A stretch of 64,000 bases of DNA from an uncultured Collinsella sp. (GCA_958370785.1 CATXKN010000002.1:62001-126000); one strand, 5' to 3'. Shown: positions 35,272-43,125, numbered from the stretch's first letter. Made by a program: numbers and translations. The notes: generated by a model from the sequence alone, not told the origin.

Positions 35272-35997
35272 ATGGGCTTCCTTGACGAGATTAAAAATAA
35301 GATGCACCTGGGCGGCCAGCAGGGTTACGACCAGGGTTATGGCCAGGACGACGACTACGGCTACGATGATGGCTATGACGACGGCTACCAGAACAACGGT
35401 TACAGTGGTGCCTCGGGCGAGGGCTTCTACACCCAGGACGAGCCGAGCAACGGCCTGTTGGGCCAGACGCGCCGCGGCGAGGCCGAGTCGGTGGCCGTGT
35501 ACACACGCTCCGGTCAGCTGGTCGGCGACGATTCTCGCCACGCTACGACCTACAACCCGCCATCGCGCTCGCAGGAGACGGTTGCGGGCGGTTATCGTCC
35601 CGGTGCCTACGACACGCCGTCGAGCTACGCCGAGAGCACACGTGCCCGCGCCGCTGCCCCCGCACCTGCTCCCTCACCGAACGATGCCTCGGCGTATGCG
35701 AGCAACATCATCAATGCTACGCCGCAGCTGCCGGCCTATGTCCTGCGCCCCGAGAGCTATGACGACGTGGAGACCGTCGTGCGCCGCGTGCGCACCAAGC
35801 AGCCTGTCGCTCTGATTTTTGTGGGCGTTCGTACCGAGGTCGCCAAGCGCGTCCTGGACTTCTCTTACGGCTTTGCCTGCGGCCTGGGTGCCACAGTCAA
35901 AGAGGTGGGCGATCGCGTGTTTATGGTGCTGCCTGCTGGTTGCGAGGTCAAGGATTCGGACCTCAAAAAGCTCCGTGCCGACGGCTACCTTAAGTAA
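35272..35997 (+). CDS. sepF: Cell division protein SepF
   Basis: Membrane anchor of FtsZ in bacteria lacking FtsA. It has 241 residues: a short N-terminal amphipathic helix (GFLDEIKNKMHLG), a long low-complexity linker rich in Asp, Gly, Tyr and then Pro/Ala (about 15-150), and the C-terminal SepF core (about 155-241: YVLRPESYDDVETVVRRV, LDFSYGFACGLGATVKEVGD). ATG 35272 is chosen; the upstream in-frame start at 35221 lacks a ribosome-binding site. The yggT frame follows directly and is the same reading frame, separated only by the sepF TAA. Confidence 0.93.
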   Translation: MGFLDEIKNKMHLGGQQGYDQGYGQDDDYGYDDGYDDGYQNNGYSGASGEGFYTQDEPSNGLLGQTRRGEAESVAVYTRSGQLVGDDSRHATTYNPPSRSQETVAGGYRPGAYDTPSSYAESTRARAAAPAPAPSPNDASAYASNIINATPQLPAYVLRPESYDDVETVVRRVRTKQPVALIFVGVRTEVAKRVLDFSYGFACGLGATVKEVGDRVFMVLPAGCEVKDSDLKKLRADGYLK

Positions 35998-36018
35998 AAG
36001 CAAGACGAGGAGATTCTC

Positions 36019-36300
36019 ATCAACATCTACACCATTGTCCAGCTGGTCAATACGCTGTTCAACTTTTACTCCACGCTCATTGTGGTCTACTGCCTTATGA
36101 CGTGGATCCCCATGAAGCAGGGCGGATTGCTGCAGGATATCGCCGCTGTTCTCGATAGCGTGTGCGGCCCGTGGCTTAATTTGTTCCGCCGGTTTATCCC
36201 GCCGATGGGCGGCGTCGATTTTTCGCCGGTCGTTGCGATTATTGCGTTGCAGTTGGTGCAGAAGCTGGTTCTGCAACTTCTTATAGGTATACTCATATAA
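36019..36300 (+). CDS. yggT: YggT-family membrane protein, apparent non-canonical start
   Basis: A small membrane protein of about 94 residues with two hydrophobic segments, typical of YggT: first INIYTIVQLVNTLFNFYS with VVYCLMTW, then SPVVAIIALQLVQKLVLQLL. In the sepF-yggT-divIVA order it is linked to cell division or envelope function in Gram-positives. The reading frame has no ATG, GTG or TTG between the sepF stop and GTG 36082, which would delete the first membrane segment. A good ribosome-binding site (GAGGAG, 36007-36012) stands 6 nt before an ATC at 36019, suggesting initiation at AUC; ATT 36013 is less well spaced. A sequencing error or read-through from sepF are the alternatives. Confidence 0.75.
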   Translation: MNIYTIVQLVNTLFNFYSTLIVVYCLMTWIPMKQGGLLQDIAAVLDSVCGPWLNLFRRFIPPMGGVDFSPVVAIIALQLVQKLVLQLLIGILI

Positions 36301-36362
36301 AACTGGCTTAGTAACTCACGTCGGGCGCACGGCGCCAAGGCGAAGATAAAGGAGAACTTGTT

Positions 36363-37040
36363 ATGGCTATTACCCCTGCTGACATTCAGGCTCAGACCTT
36401 CTCTGAGGCCAAGCGCGGCTACGATCCCGCCGAGGTCGACGTCTTCCTGGAGACCCTGTCCTCTGAGGTCGACGCCATGCTCGCCAAGATTGTCGATCTT
36501 AAGGGTCGTCTGACCGCCACCGAGCAGCAGCTCGCCGACACGCAGGCCCAGCTCGCTCAGGCTCAGGATGCTGCCGCTCAGGCCGTCCCTGCCGCGCCCG
36601 TCGCCGCTCCTGCGCCCGACTTCTCCGCTCAGGAGCGTCAGATTTCCGCTGCCCTGATTGCTGCCCAGCAGACCGCCGAGGGCATTGTCAACGACGCCAA
36701 CGAGAACGCTGACCGCATCCGCAACGAGGCCGACGCCAAGGCCCGTGAGGTCATCCGTCAGGCCCTGACCGAGAAGCAGGCCGAGCTTGAGGAGATCGAC
36801 CGTCTTAAGGCTTCCCGTGAGGAGTTCAAGGCCGAGTACCTCAAGCTCATCCAGCACTTCATGGACGATGCTCAGAACTCCTTCCCGTCCGATCTCATGG
36901 CTTCCACGCCGGTCGGTTCCGCCGCTTCTCCGGCTGTGACCGTTCCTGCTGCCGAGCCGCTGCCCGTCGCCGAGCCGGTTATCCCCGTTGCCGATCCCTT
37001 CGCACCGATCGACAACTTCGCCGCCGACGACCTGGACTAA
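36363..37040 (+). CDS. divIVA: DivIVA-domain protein
   Basis: Coiled-coil scaffold that binds negatively curved membrane and recruits growth or division proteins. It has 225 residues. The N-terminal DivIVA lipid-binding domain reads TPADIQAQTFSEAKRGYDPAEVD, continuing VFLETLSSEVDAM (1-40). A coiled coil of about 30-70, an Ala/Pro linker, a second coiled coil (about 95-175) and an Ala/Pro/Val-rich tail follow. GGAGAAC precedes the start. It ends the division block, and a terminator follows. Confidence 0.93.
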   Translation: MAITPADIQAQTFSEAKRGYDPAEVDVFLETLSSEVDAMLAKIVDLKGRLTATEQQLADTQAQLAQAQDAAAQAVPAAPVAAPAPDFSAQERQISAALIAAQQTAEGIVNDANENADRIRNEADAKAREVIRQALTEKQAELEEIDRLKASREEFKAEYLKLIQHFMDDAQNSFPSDLMASTPVGSAASPAVTVPAAEPLPVAEPVIPVADPFAPIDNFAADDLD

Positions 37041-37068
37041 CATCCAGCTATCATTTAGCGCCTAGAAA

Positions 37069-37096
37069 GGGCCCACAGCTTGTGGGTCCTTTTTTG
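37069..37096 (+). terminator. Terminator after divIVA
   Basis: A 9-bp stem (37069-37077 with 37081-37089, one G:U) and a T-run. Confidence 0.85.
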
Positions 37097-37116
37097 TGGC
37101 TGTATGCAGCCTGCAA

Positions 37117-37159
37117 AACAAAACGCCGAGTCCTGCGTTTGAGGGCACAGAACTCGGCG
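37117..37159 (-). terminator. Terminator after the nitroreductase gene (minus strand)
   Basis: Stem CGCCGAGT/ACTCGGCG (37124-37131 with 37152-37159). Read on the minus strand it is followed by TTTTGTTTTG. Confidence 0.75.
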
Positions 37160-37203
37160 AACGGGTGAGCGATCAAAGGTGGATTAAGGCATGTCCCAAA
37201 AAT

Positions 37204-37734
37204 CTACTTGAGGAGGAAGTCGGAGAGGGGAATGGTGCGGGCCTCGCGGTGTTCGGGATCGGCGATATGGTCGGCAGGATAGCCGCAGACGAGCATGTGA
37301 TAGGGATAGATGCCTTCGGGCAGGCTGAACTGCTCACAGGCCACCTCGGGCTTAAAATGGCACACCCAGCACGTACCCAGGCCCTGCTCCTCGGCCTCCA
37401 TCATCATCTGATCGCACACGATCGAGGTGTCGATAGCGCTGGAGTTCATCTGGTCATAAGGGCGCACCCAGGCGTCATCGGTAACGCTGCAAATAAGAAA
37501 GATAAGCGGTGCCCCAAAGATAGACCCGTCACGAGCAAACCGAGGCTGACAAGCAGCAGCCTTCTCCAGAAGCTCAGGCGTATCCAACACCATCACACGG
37601 GTTGGATGATTATTACAAGCAGAGGGAGCAATACGCCCAGCCTCAACAATGGCATCCACCACAGCCTGCTCAACAGAACGATTCTCAAACTCGCGACAAG
37701 AGTAACGACCCCGAGCCAGATCCAAATACGACAT
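37204..37734 (-). CDS. Nitroreductase-family FMN oxidoreductase
   Basis: A 176-residue protein of the nitroreductase family. SYLDLARGRYSCREFENR carries the N-terminal FMN-binding R-x-SxRxF motif, followed by IAPSACNNHPTRVMV, and GLGTCWVCHF and LVCGYPAD near the C-terminus. It would use NAD(P)H to reduce an unknown substrate, and the Cys-rich GTCWVCHF variant is common in anaerobes. The chosen start gives a family-like N-terminus; a longer frame to 37800 adds an unrelated hydrophobic stretch. It stands alone on the minus strand, convergent with divIVA. Confidence 0.85.
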   Translation of the reverse strand: MSYLDLARGRYSCREFENRSVEQAVVDAIVEAGRIAPSACNNHPTRVMVLDTPELLEKAAACQPRFARDGSIFGAPLIFLICSVTDDAWVRPYDQMNSSAIDTSIVCDQMMMEAEEQGLGTCWVCHFKPEVACEQFSLPEGIYPYHMLVCGYPADHIADPEHREARTIPLSDFLLK

Positions 37735-37911
37735 ACAAGCCCTCCAACAATTAAAAATCAAACAAACCCAAAGTAACCCAAAGAGTACCCAAAGCAGCAA
37801 TCAGCCAAACGCTCATCAAGGGCCAAAGTGTCCGAATGGGTATCAAAGGTCCCTTCAGCCAAACCCCCATTGCGCTAAAGCTATCAGCCAAAGTTCCAAT
37901 GGTGGTACGTA

Positions 37912-37995
37912 AGGCGAAGGGCCGGCCACGGTTTACTTTCGAACGACTCTGCAAAGCAGCCGGAGTGAGAAAGCAAACCGTGGCCGGCCCTTCGC
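37912..37995. repeat. Long palindrome family D, copy 1
   Basis: A perfect 22-bp inverted repeat (37912-37933 with 37974-37995). It continues inward with CTTTC/GAAAG, ACTC/GAGT and a CTGC-AAA-GCAG tip. It is intergenic between the nitroreductase and DUF47 genes. The CACGGTTTACTTTCG segment resembles the arm of the palindrome at 51885-52013. Confidence 0.85.
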
Positions 37996-38016
37996 CACCG
38001 GGACACATACCCCCAA

Positions 38017-38640
38017 TTAACTGTTCTTCATAACAATCGAATCCACAACATCGGCCACATTCTCGCAGCAGTCAGCGCAGTACTCCAGGAAGGCGTAGAC
38101 GTCACGCCAGGCGATGACCTCGAGCGGATCCTTGCCGTTGACATGCAGGTTGCGCATAGCGTTGATGTAGAGCTCGTCGGCCTCGGACTCGATCGTGTTG
38201 ATCTGGATGACCAGCTCGCGCAGGGTCTTGGACTTGCGGTAGTTGGGCAGCTCGACCATCAGGTCCTTCATGGCGCGGCAGGCGTCGGTCACCTTGTGAG
38301 CGATGACGATGGCATCGGGGTGGATGCTCTGGATGTTGGTGAAGTAGACGCGCTGCACGACGCCCTCAATGCGGTCGAGCACGGTGTCGAGCGAGCAGCT
38401 CATCAGGTCTAGATCCTCGCGCTCAAGCGGGGTGATAAAGGCGGTGAGCAGGGCGTCTTCGAGCTCATGGTGCTTCTTGTCTGCCGCATGCTCAATTGCA
38501 TGCATCTTCTCGAGCATGTCGTGAATCTTCGCGGGATCGAAGTTCTCGAAAATCTTGGTGAGCAGCTCGGCGGCCTGGACGGCAAGGTCGGCGCAGGCGA
38601 CGTAGTTGTCAAAGTAGAACGAATCGGGTTTCTTTGCCAT
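38017..38640 (-). CDS. DUF47 (PhoU-like) Pit accessory protein
   Basis: A 207-residue all-helical protein of the DUF47 family, related to PhoU and usually encoded beside Pit transporters as a regulator or partner. Visible are HAIEHAADKKHHELEDALLTAF, here quoted to 20 residues as HAIEHAADKKHHELEDALLT, and TPLEREDLDLMSCSLDTVLD, both DUF47-typical. The pit gene lies 67 bp upstream on the same strand. Together with the pst operon it gives this region two phosphate uptake systems, each with a PhoU-type protein. Confidence 0.92.
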   Translation of the reverse strand: MAKKPDSFYFDNYVACADLAVQAAELLTKIFENFDPAKIHDMLEKMHAIEHAADKKHHELEDALLTAFITPLEREDLDLMSCSLDTVLDRIEGVVQRVYFTNIQSIHPDAIVIAHKVTDACRAMKDLMVELPNYRKSKTLRELVIQINTIESEADELYINAMRNLHVNGKDPLEVIAWRDVYAFLEYCADCCENVADVVDSIVMKNS

Positions 38641-38707
38641 GAGTGGGTCCTTTCGAGGCGAAGACGGGTGGGCGAGGTAATGCGGTCCGGGTGGACGTTC
38701 GGTTTGA

Positions 38708-39757
38708 CTAGAGGAACATCATGAACAGCTTGGCCATGACAAAGCTGATGAGTCCGCAGGCGGGGAAGGTGAAGAACCAGGTGAACATCATGTCCTTGAC
38801 CACACCGAAGTTGATGGCCGAAAGGCGCTTGACGGCGCCGACGCCCATGATGGCGCAGGTCTTGATGTGGGTGGAGGACACAGGGATACCGGTAAGGGTG
38901 GCAAGCAGCAGATTCGCGGCGCCTGCGAGGTCGGCGGAGAAGCCCTGATACTTCTCGAGCTTGACCATGCTCTGGCCGACGGACTTGATGATGCGCTCGC
39001 CGCCCACACTGGTGCCGATGCCCATGGTGGCCGAGCACAGCAGCATGATCCAGATGGGGATGCCGGCGTCGCCGACGCTCGTCTGGCCGCTGGCAAAGGC
39101 CACGCCTAAAAAGAGCACGCCGATGAACTTCTGTCCATCCTGCGCGCCGTGCATAAAGCTCATGGCCGCAGCACTCGCGATCTGAGCGTATTTAAAGAAG
39201 ACGTTGGCGCGTCGCCTGTTGGCGGCGGCGAAAAGAATCGAGACGAGCTTGCACAGGACCCAGCCCATGACAAAGCCCAGGCCGATGGAGAGCGCCAGGC
39301 CGTAGATGACCTTCATCCACTCGTGGACGTTGACGCTGCTCGCACCGCCGAGGGCGATGGCGGCACCGGTCAGGCCGGCGATAAGGCTGTGGCTTTGCGA
39401 GGTGGGGATGCCAAAACGCGACGCTGTGGCGCCGTAGACGACGATAGAGAACAGCGCCGCGCAGAGGCACGCGAGCGCCATGGTGCTGTTTCCGCCAAAG
39501 TCGACGATATGTGAGATGGTGTTGGCGACGCTTGCGTTAAAGTGCGTCATGATGAGCACGCCGAGGAAGTTGAATGCGGCACTCATGAGAATGGCGGCGC
39601 GGGCGGGCATGCAACGTGTGGTGACGCAGGTCGCGATGGCGTTGGGCGCGTCGGTCCATCCGTTGACGAAGATGGCGCCGAGCGCGAGGATCACGGTGAC
39701 GGCAAGGACTGGGTTCGACACAAGTTGGCCGAGGAAGGTTGAGAACGTTACGTCCAT
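38708..39757 (-). CDS. pit: Low-affinity inorganic phosphate transporter, PiT family
   Basis: Membrane transporter of 349 residues with about ten hydrophobic segments and the duplicated PiT signature: GWTDAPNAIATCVTT in the first half and SFMHGAQDGQKF in the second. It probably imports metal-phosphate with protons or sodium. SAAFNFLGV and IPTSQSHSLIAGLTG are further PiT segments. It is cotranscribed with the DUF47 gene. Confidence 0.95.
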   Translation of the reverse strand: MDVTFSTFLGQLVSNPVLAVTVILALGAIFVNGWTDAPNAIATCVTTRCMPARAAILMSAAFNFLGVLIMTHFNASVANTISHIVDFGGNSTMALACLCAALFSIVVYGATASRFGIPTSQSHSLIAGLTGAAIALGGASSVNVHEWMKVIYGLALSIGLGFVMGWVLCKLVSILFAAANRRRANVFFKYAQIASAAAMSFMHGAQDGQKFIGVLFLGVAFASGQTSVGDAGIPIWIMLLCSATMGIGTSVGGERIIKSVGQSMVKLEKYQGFSADLAGAANLLLATLTGIPVSSTHIKTCAIMGVGAVKRLSAINFGVVKDMMFTWFFTFPACGLISFVMAKLFMMFL

Positions 39758-39970
39758 ATATGGGCTTTCTCGAAGTTTGCAGGCACGTTACAAAAACATG
39801 ATAAATCGTATCACCTCCTGCGGGTTTCTTTACCGAGTTCTGATGGGAGAAGTGAATTTTTTGGCACTAATATTGAATATTAGCCCTGTTGACCGCGGGT
39901 GTTCTTTTTGCTAACACGCCATGAGGACACGTGCGCGCGTCCCAACACCCCAAAACCACAGTCTGTTCGC

Positions 39971-40000
39971 TTTACAACATACAAACACGCGTTCGATAAT
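39971..40000 (+). promoter_or_regulatory. Promoter of the 112-residue SOS-linked gene
   Basis: TTTACA (39971-39976), an 18-bp spacer and GATAAT (39995-40000). Transcription would start near 40006-40008, at or next to the ATG at 40007, implying a leaderless mRNA. The LexA box lies inside the spacer. Confidence 0.55.
39982..39995. promoter_or_regulatory. LexA (SOS) box
   Basis: On the minus strand this reads CGAACGCGTGTTTG, a perfect match to the Gram-positive consensus CGAACRNRYGTTYG. It occupies the spacer between -35 and -10, where a repressor would block RNA polymerase. Confidence 0.75.
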
Positions 40001-40006
40001 AAGGGC

Positions 40007-40345
40007 ATGGAATATCGACAGACAGATGGCAAAACTCGACGCGTGCACAAGCAGTATGTGGACGTCGTGGCCCGCATCCTTGCGGGCGGACAAGTCGTGC
40101 CGGTCACCGTCTGCTGGGTCGACGGCCGTTGTTTTACGATCGACGAAATTATCTCGACCACCGGGTTTGGCCTGACGGTTCACGGCGTTCGCACGGCAAC
40201 CTATAAGGTACGTTTTGGCGGACATGCGACCGAGTTGTATCTGGAGGACCAGACGCGTGAGCGGGCGGATGGCTCGCAGGCGCATGTGATGCGTTGGTGG
40301 GTATGGGCGTTTGACCGCACGCTTGAGGGCGAGCGCCGCAGGTAA
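40007..40345 (+). CDS. Small conserved protein, probable DUF6504-like, SOS-controlled
   Basis: A 112-residue soluble protein with basic ends and a beta-rich centre (VVPVTVCWVDGRCFTIDEII, YKVRFGGHATELYLEDQ, MRWWVWAFDRTLEG). The layout, with a W-x-G-x-x-F/Y core and a closing W-F/V-x-D-R segment, resembles DUF6504. That domain is found alone or at the end of Y-family polymerase-like proteins in Actinobacteria. I am not certain of the family. The perfect LexA box in its promoter supports a DNA-damage role. The ATG sits at the predicted transcription start; a longer in-frame start at 39899 would lie upstream of the promoter. Confidence 0.7.
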   Translation: MEYRQTDGKTRRVHKQYVDVVARILAGGQVVPVTVCWVDGRCFTIDEIISTTGFGLTVHGVRTATYKVRFGGHATELYLEDQTRERADGSQAHVMRWWVWAFDRTLEGERRR

Positions 40346-40361
40346 GAGCGCGCGGCATTCG

Positions 40362-40367
40362 GGTACA
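40362..40367 (+). promoter_or_regulatory. -10 element upstream of the BI-1 gene
   Basis: TACAAT about 60 nt before the start codon, in the gap after the SOS-linked gene. No clear -35 is seen. Confidence 0.35.
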
Positions 40368-40424
40368 ATGGCAGGGATCTTGTCACCAACGGCGCTGTCG
40401 TGGCGCTTTTTGAAAGGACGAAGT

Positions 40425-41120
40425 ATGAACGATATTCAGGGCTATCAGAACGGCCCCGTCGAGACCGGCGCAAGCCGCGCCAAGGAGATGTCGCCGCGCG
40501 CGTACAATCTCGCCATGTCTGCCCTGATTTTCTTGGGCTTTTGCGCCATGGGCGCCGGCGCCTACTTTACGAGCACCATGTCGTTTGCGCGCATGATGAT
40601 GAGCGGCGCCGCCCTACCGCTGGTCTTTGGCTCGTTTATTTTGACCATCGTCGGCATGGTCATGATGTCGGCTGCTGCGGGCAAGCAGTCCGTGGGCCTG
40701 TCCCTTGTGGGCTACGTAATCTTTGCGAGTACCTTTGGCCTGACCGCGTCGTTTGGCCTTGCCAACTACGACTTGCCCACCATCAACACTGCCTTTATCG
40801 CCACGGCCGCCATCACCTTTGTCTTTGGCGCCTTGGGCGTGACGTTCCCCAAGTTTTTCCAGCGCGTATATGGCATCGGCTTTGGCATTCTGCTCGCCAC
40901 TATTCTGGTTGAGATCGTGCTGATGTTCATGGGCGTCTCGCAGACCATCACCGACCTGATCGTGATCGTGGTGTTCGCCGGCTTTATTGGCTACGACACC
41001 TATGTTGCCACGACGGTGCCGCCCACGCTGCCCAATGCGGTGCTCATGGCGTCCAACCTGTTCGTGGACATTATCAACGTGTTCCTGCGCATCCTGAACA
41101 TCCTCGGTCGTCGCGACTAG
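40425..41120 (+). CDS. Bax inhibitor-1 / YccA family membrane protein
   Basis: A 231-residue protein with seven hydrophobic segments and a short polar N-terminus, matching the Bax-inhibitor-1 family (ion or calcium leak channels and YbhL/YccA-like proteins). The conserved last-helix region FIGYDTYVA has the family Asp, followed by a final hydrophobic segment ending in NIFLR-like VFLRILNILGRRD. ATG 40425 has GAAAGGACG upstream. Its physiological role in this organism is unknown. A terminator follows. Confidence 0.85.
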   Translation: MNDIQGYQNGPVETGASRAKEMSPRAYNLAMSALIFLGFCAMGAGAYFTSTMSFARMMMSGAALPLVFGSFILTIVGMVMMSAAAGKQSVGLSLVGYVIFASTFGLTASFGLANYDLPTINTAFIATAAITFVFGALGVTFPKFFQRVYGIGFGILLATILVEIVLMFMGVSQTITDLIVIVVFAGFIGYDTYVATTVPPTLPNAVLMASNLFVDIINVFLRILNILGRRD

Positions 41121-41169
41121 CGCGGGGCATTGCAGCGTTTCTTGTCGGACGCGGTAAAACGATGTGAAA

Positions 41170-41196
41170 GGCGGTCCTTCGGGGCCGTCTTTTTTG
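41170..41196 (+). terminator. Terminator after the BI-1 family gene
   Basis: An 8-bp stem with a TTCG tetraloop (41170-41177 with 41182-41189) and a run of T. Confidence 0.85.
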
Positions 41197-41262
41197 TGCA
41201 CGGCGGGGTATCATGGATGGGAAAAAGCCGATAGCGGCAGAGACCGAGAAAGGTGACCACTT

Positions 41263-42378
41263 ATGGCAGATGTCGACAACAGGAACCGTAACCGCAGGTC
41301 CAATCCTAAGCGCGAGGCCCGTGCCAAGGCCGCCGAGCGTCACGTGGCGACTGTGTCCGAAGCGTGCGCCAAGGATATCGAGCGCTCGCTTGCCGGCGTG
41401 CGCGAGTTCGATGGCATGCCTGCCGGATTTATCGCGGCGATGAAGGCCAAGGCCCAAGCGGCTGCGGCTGCCGAGGAGCCGGTTGCCGAGGTGGTGGAGG
41501 CTGACGCTGCCGGGGTTGAGGCTGCCGAGGTGGAGACTGCGGTCGAGTCCGAGGTGGCACCCGAGTCCACCGAGTTGGCTGACGAAGCCGAGTCCGCGCC
41601 CGCGGAGGAGGCTGCTCCGGTCCTGCCCGAGGTCACTGTGCTTGATGCCTCCGCCACGCAGGCAATCCTCGATAACGGCCGCGGCTATGCGCAGTTCTGC
41701 GATATGGCCGTGCTTGCCTTTGCCTCGTTTACCAATCCGGGCGGTGGCTATATCCAGGGCTACCTGGGCCAGGAGGCGACGCTCTGCGCCGATTCGTACC
41801 TGTACAACGTGCTTGACAAGCAGCGCAAGTGGTACGGCGAGAACCGTCGCCGCAACATCAACTGCGAGCTTTACCGCAATCGTGCACTGGTGGTGCCCGC
41901 CGTGCGCTTCGACCGCAACCACGTGCACGCATACGCCGATGTGATCGTTGCCGCCGCACCCAACGCCAAGCGTGCCCGCCAGGAGTACCGCGTGAGCGAC
42001 GACGCCCTGTTGGATGCCCTGCGCGGCCGTATCCGCTTTGTCCTTGCCATCTGCGATGAGCTGGGTCGCGAGAAGCTCGTGCTGGGTGCTTGGGGCTGCG
42101 ACAATAACGGCTTTGATGCCGAGGCCGTAGCCGAGCTCTTCCGTAAGGAGCTCACGTCGGGCGACTTTAAAGTCAAGCAGGTGTTCTTTGCCGTGCCTTC
42201 TACGCGCTGGGACGAGGACTTTGCCAAGTTCGAGCACGTGCTGGCAAACTTCCCCGAGCGTAACGAGGAGTCCTATGCTCAGGTTGCCGCCCGCGCCGCG
42301 GCCGCCCGTGCCGCCGAGCAGGCTCAGGCCACTGCCGAGGACGACGAGGATGACGACGACTGGCGCAAATACCTGTAA
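41263..42378 (+). CDS. TIGR02452 (microbial PARG-like) macrodomain protein with altered catalytic motif
   Basis: A 371-residue protein. The N-terminal 65 residues are basic. A Glu/Ala-rich low-complexity stretch follows (about 66-125), then a macrodomain-type core (about 125-345) similar to the TIGR02452 / bacterial poly(ADP-ribose) glycohydrolase family: FTNPGGGYIQGYLGQEATLC, LVVPAVRFDRN, and LGAWGCDNNGFDAEAVAELF. It ends in an Ala-rich, acidic tail (DDEDDDDW). The family loop is normally GGG...QEE with the second Glu catalytic. Here it reads QEA, so hydrolase activity is doubtful and an ADP-ribose-binding role is possible. A ribosome-binding site (AAAGGTGA) precedes ATG 41263. Confidence 0.8.
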   Translation: MADVDNRNRNRRSNPKREARAKAAERHVATVSEACAKDIERSLAGVREFDGMPAGFIAAMKAKAQAAAAAEEPVAEVVEADAAGVEAAEVETAVESEVAPESTELADEAESAPAEEAAPVLPEVTVLDASATQAILDNGRGYAQFCDMAVLAFASFTNPGGGYIQGYLGQEATLCADSYLYNVLDKQRKWYGENRRRNINCELYRNRALVVPAVRFDRNHVHAYADVIVAAAPNAKRARQEYRVSDDALLDALRGRIRFVLAICDELGREKLVLGAWGCDNNGFDAEAVAELFRKELTSGDFKVKQVFFAVPSTRWDEDFAKFEHVLANFPERNEESYAQVAARAAAARAAEQAQATAEDDEDDDDWRKYL

Positions 42379-42403
42379 ACGGCGCGCGTGATGCGACATG
42401 CCG

Positions 42404-42435
42404 AGCCGACGGGGGCTGCTCTCGTCGGCTTTTTA
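42404..42435 (+). terminator. Terminator after the PARG-like gene
   Basis: Stem AGCCGACG/CGTCGGCT (42404-42411 with 42423-42430), followed by TTTTT. Confidence 0.85.
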
Positions 42436-42453
42436 CTGAATGGGGAGCTTACG

Positions 42454-43113
42454 ATGAAAAACGTTCTGTGCTTTGGTGACAGCAACACCTATGGCTATGA
42501 TCCGGCTGGTATGCGCGATGGCACCGCGGTGCGCTATGCGCAGGATGTGCGCTGGTGCGGCGTGGCGCAGCGTGACCTGGGCGAGGGCTGGCATGTGATT
42601 GAGGAGGGGCTCAACGGTCGCACGACGGTGCGCGACGATATGTGCCATCTGGACACTAACCTCAACGGCATTCGCGCGCTTCCGATGCTGCTCGAGGCCC
42701 ATAAGCCGCTGGACGCCATTGTGATCATGCTGGGCACCAACGACTGTAAGACGGTCTTTAACGTGACAGCTTCCGATATCGCCCGTGGCGCCATGGCGCT
42801 GATTCGCGCCGTCCGCGCGTTTCCCTGGACTGACGCTGCGCCTTGTCCGCGCATTCTGCTGATGGCTCCTATCAAGATCAAGCCGCAGATCGCCGATGTA
42901 TATATGACCGACTTTGACGAGCATTCCGTTGAGGCATCTGAGCATTTTAGCGAGTACTATGCGCACGTGGCTGAGCAGTTTGGCTGCGACTTTTTGAATG
43001 CCGCCGAGTTTGCCGAGCCGGGCGATATCGACTATCTGCATATGATGCCCGAAAGCCATGAGAGCCTGGGCCACGCTGTGGCAGCCAAGCTCCAGGATAT
43101 GCTCGGTGAGTAG
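42454..43113 (+). CDS. SGNH/GDSL-type hydrolase
   Basis: A 219-residue cytoplasmic esterase-like protein. Block I is CFGDSNTYGYDP with the nucleophile Ser (about residue 9). Block II Gly is in LNGRTTVRDD, block III is GTNDCK with the oxyanion Asn, and block V is a C-terminal D-x-x-H-like segment (DYLHMMPESHESLGHAVA). The family (arylesterase/lysophospholipase-like, GDSNTYGY type) deacylates small esters. The substrate is unknown. ATG 42454 has GGGGAGC upstream. It is convergent with thiD, with the alternating repeat array in between. Confidence 0.88.
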   Translation: MKNVLCFGDSNTYGYDPAGMRDGTAVRYAQDVRWCGVAQRDLGEGWHVIEEGLNGRTTVRDDMCHLDTNLNGIRALPMLLEAHKPLDAIVIMLGTNDCKTVFNVTASDIARGAMALIRAVRAFPWTDAAPCPRILLMAPIKIKPQIADVYMTDFDEHSVEASEHFSEYYAHVAEQFGCDFLNAAEFAEPGDIDYLHMMPESHESLGHAVAAKLQDMLGE

Positions 43114-43125
43114 CGCGACCTCAAA

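Noticed and set aside
37751..38008. An 85-residue minus-strand frame
   Set aside because: It consists largely of one arm of the family D palindrome and has no start signal.
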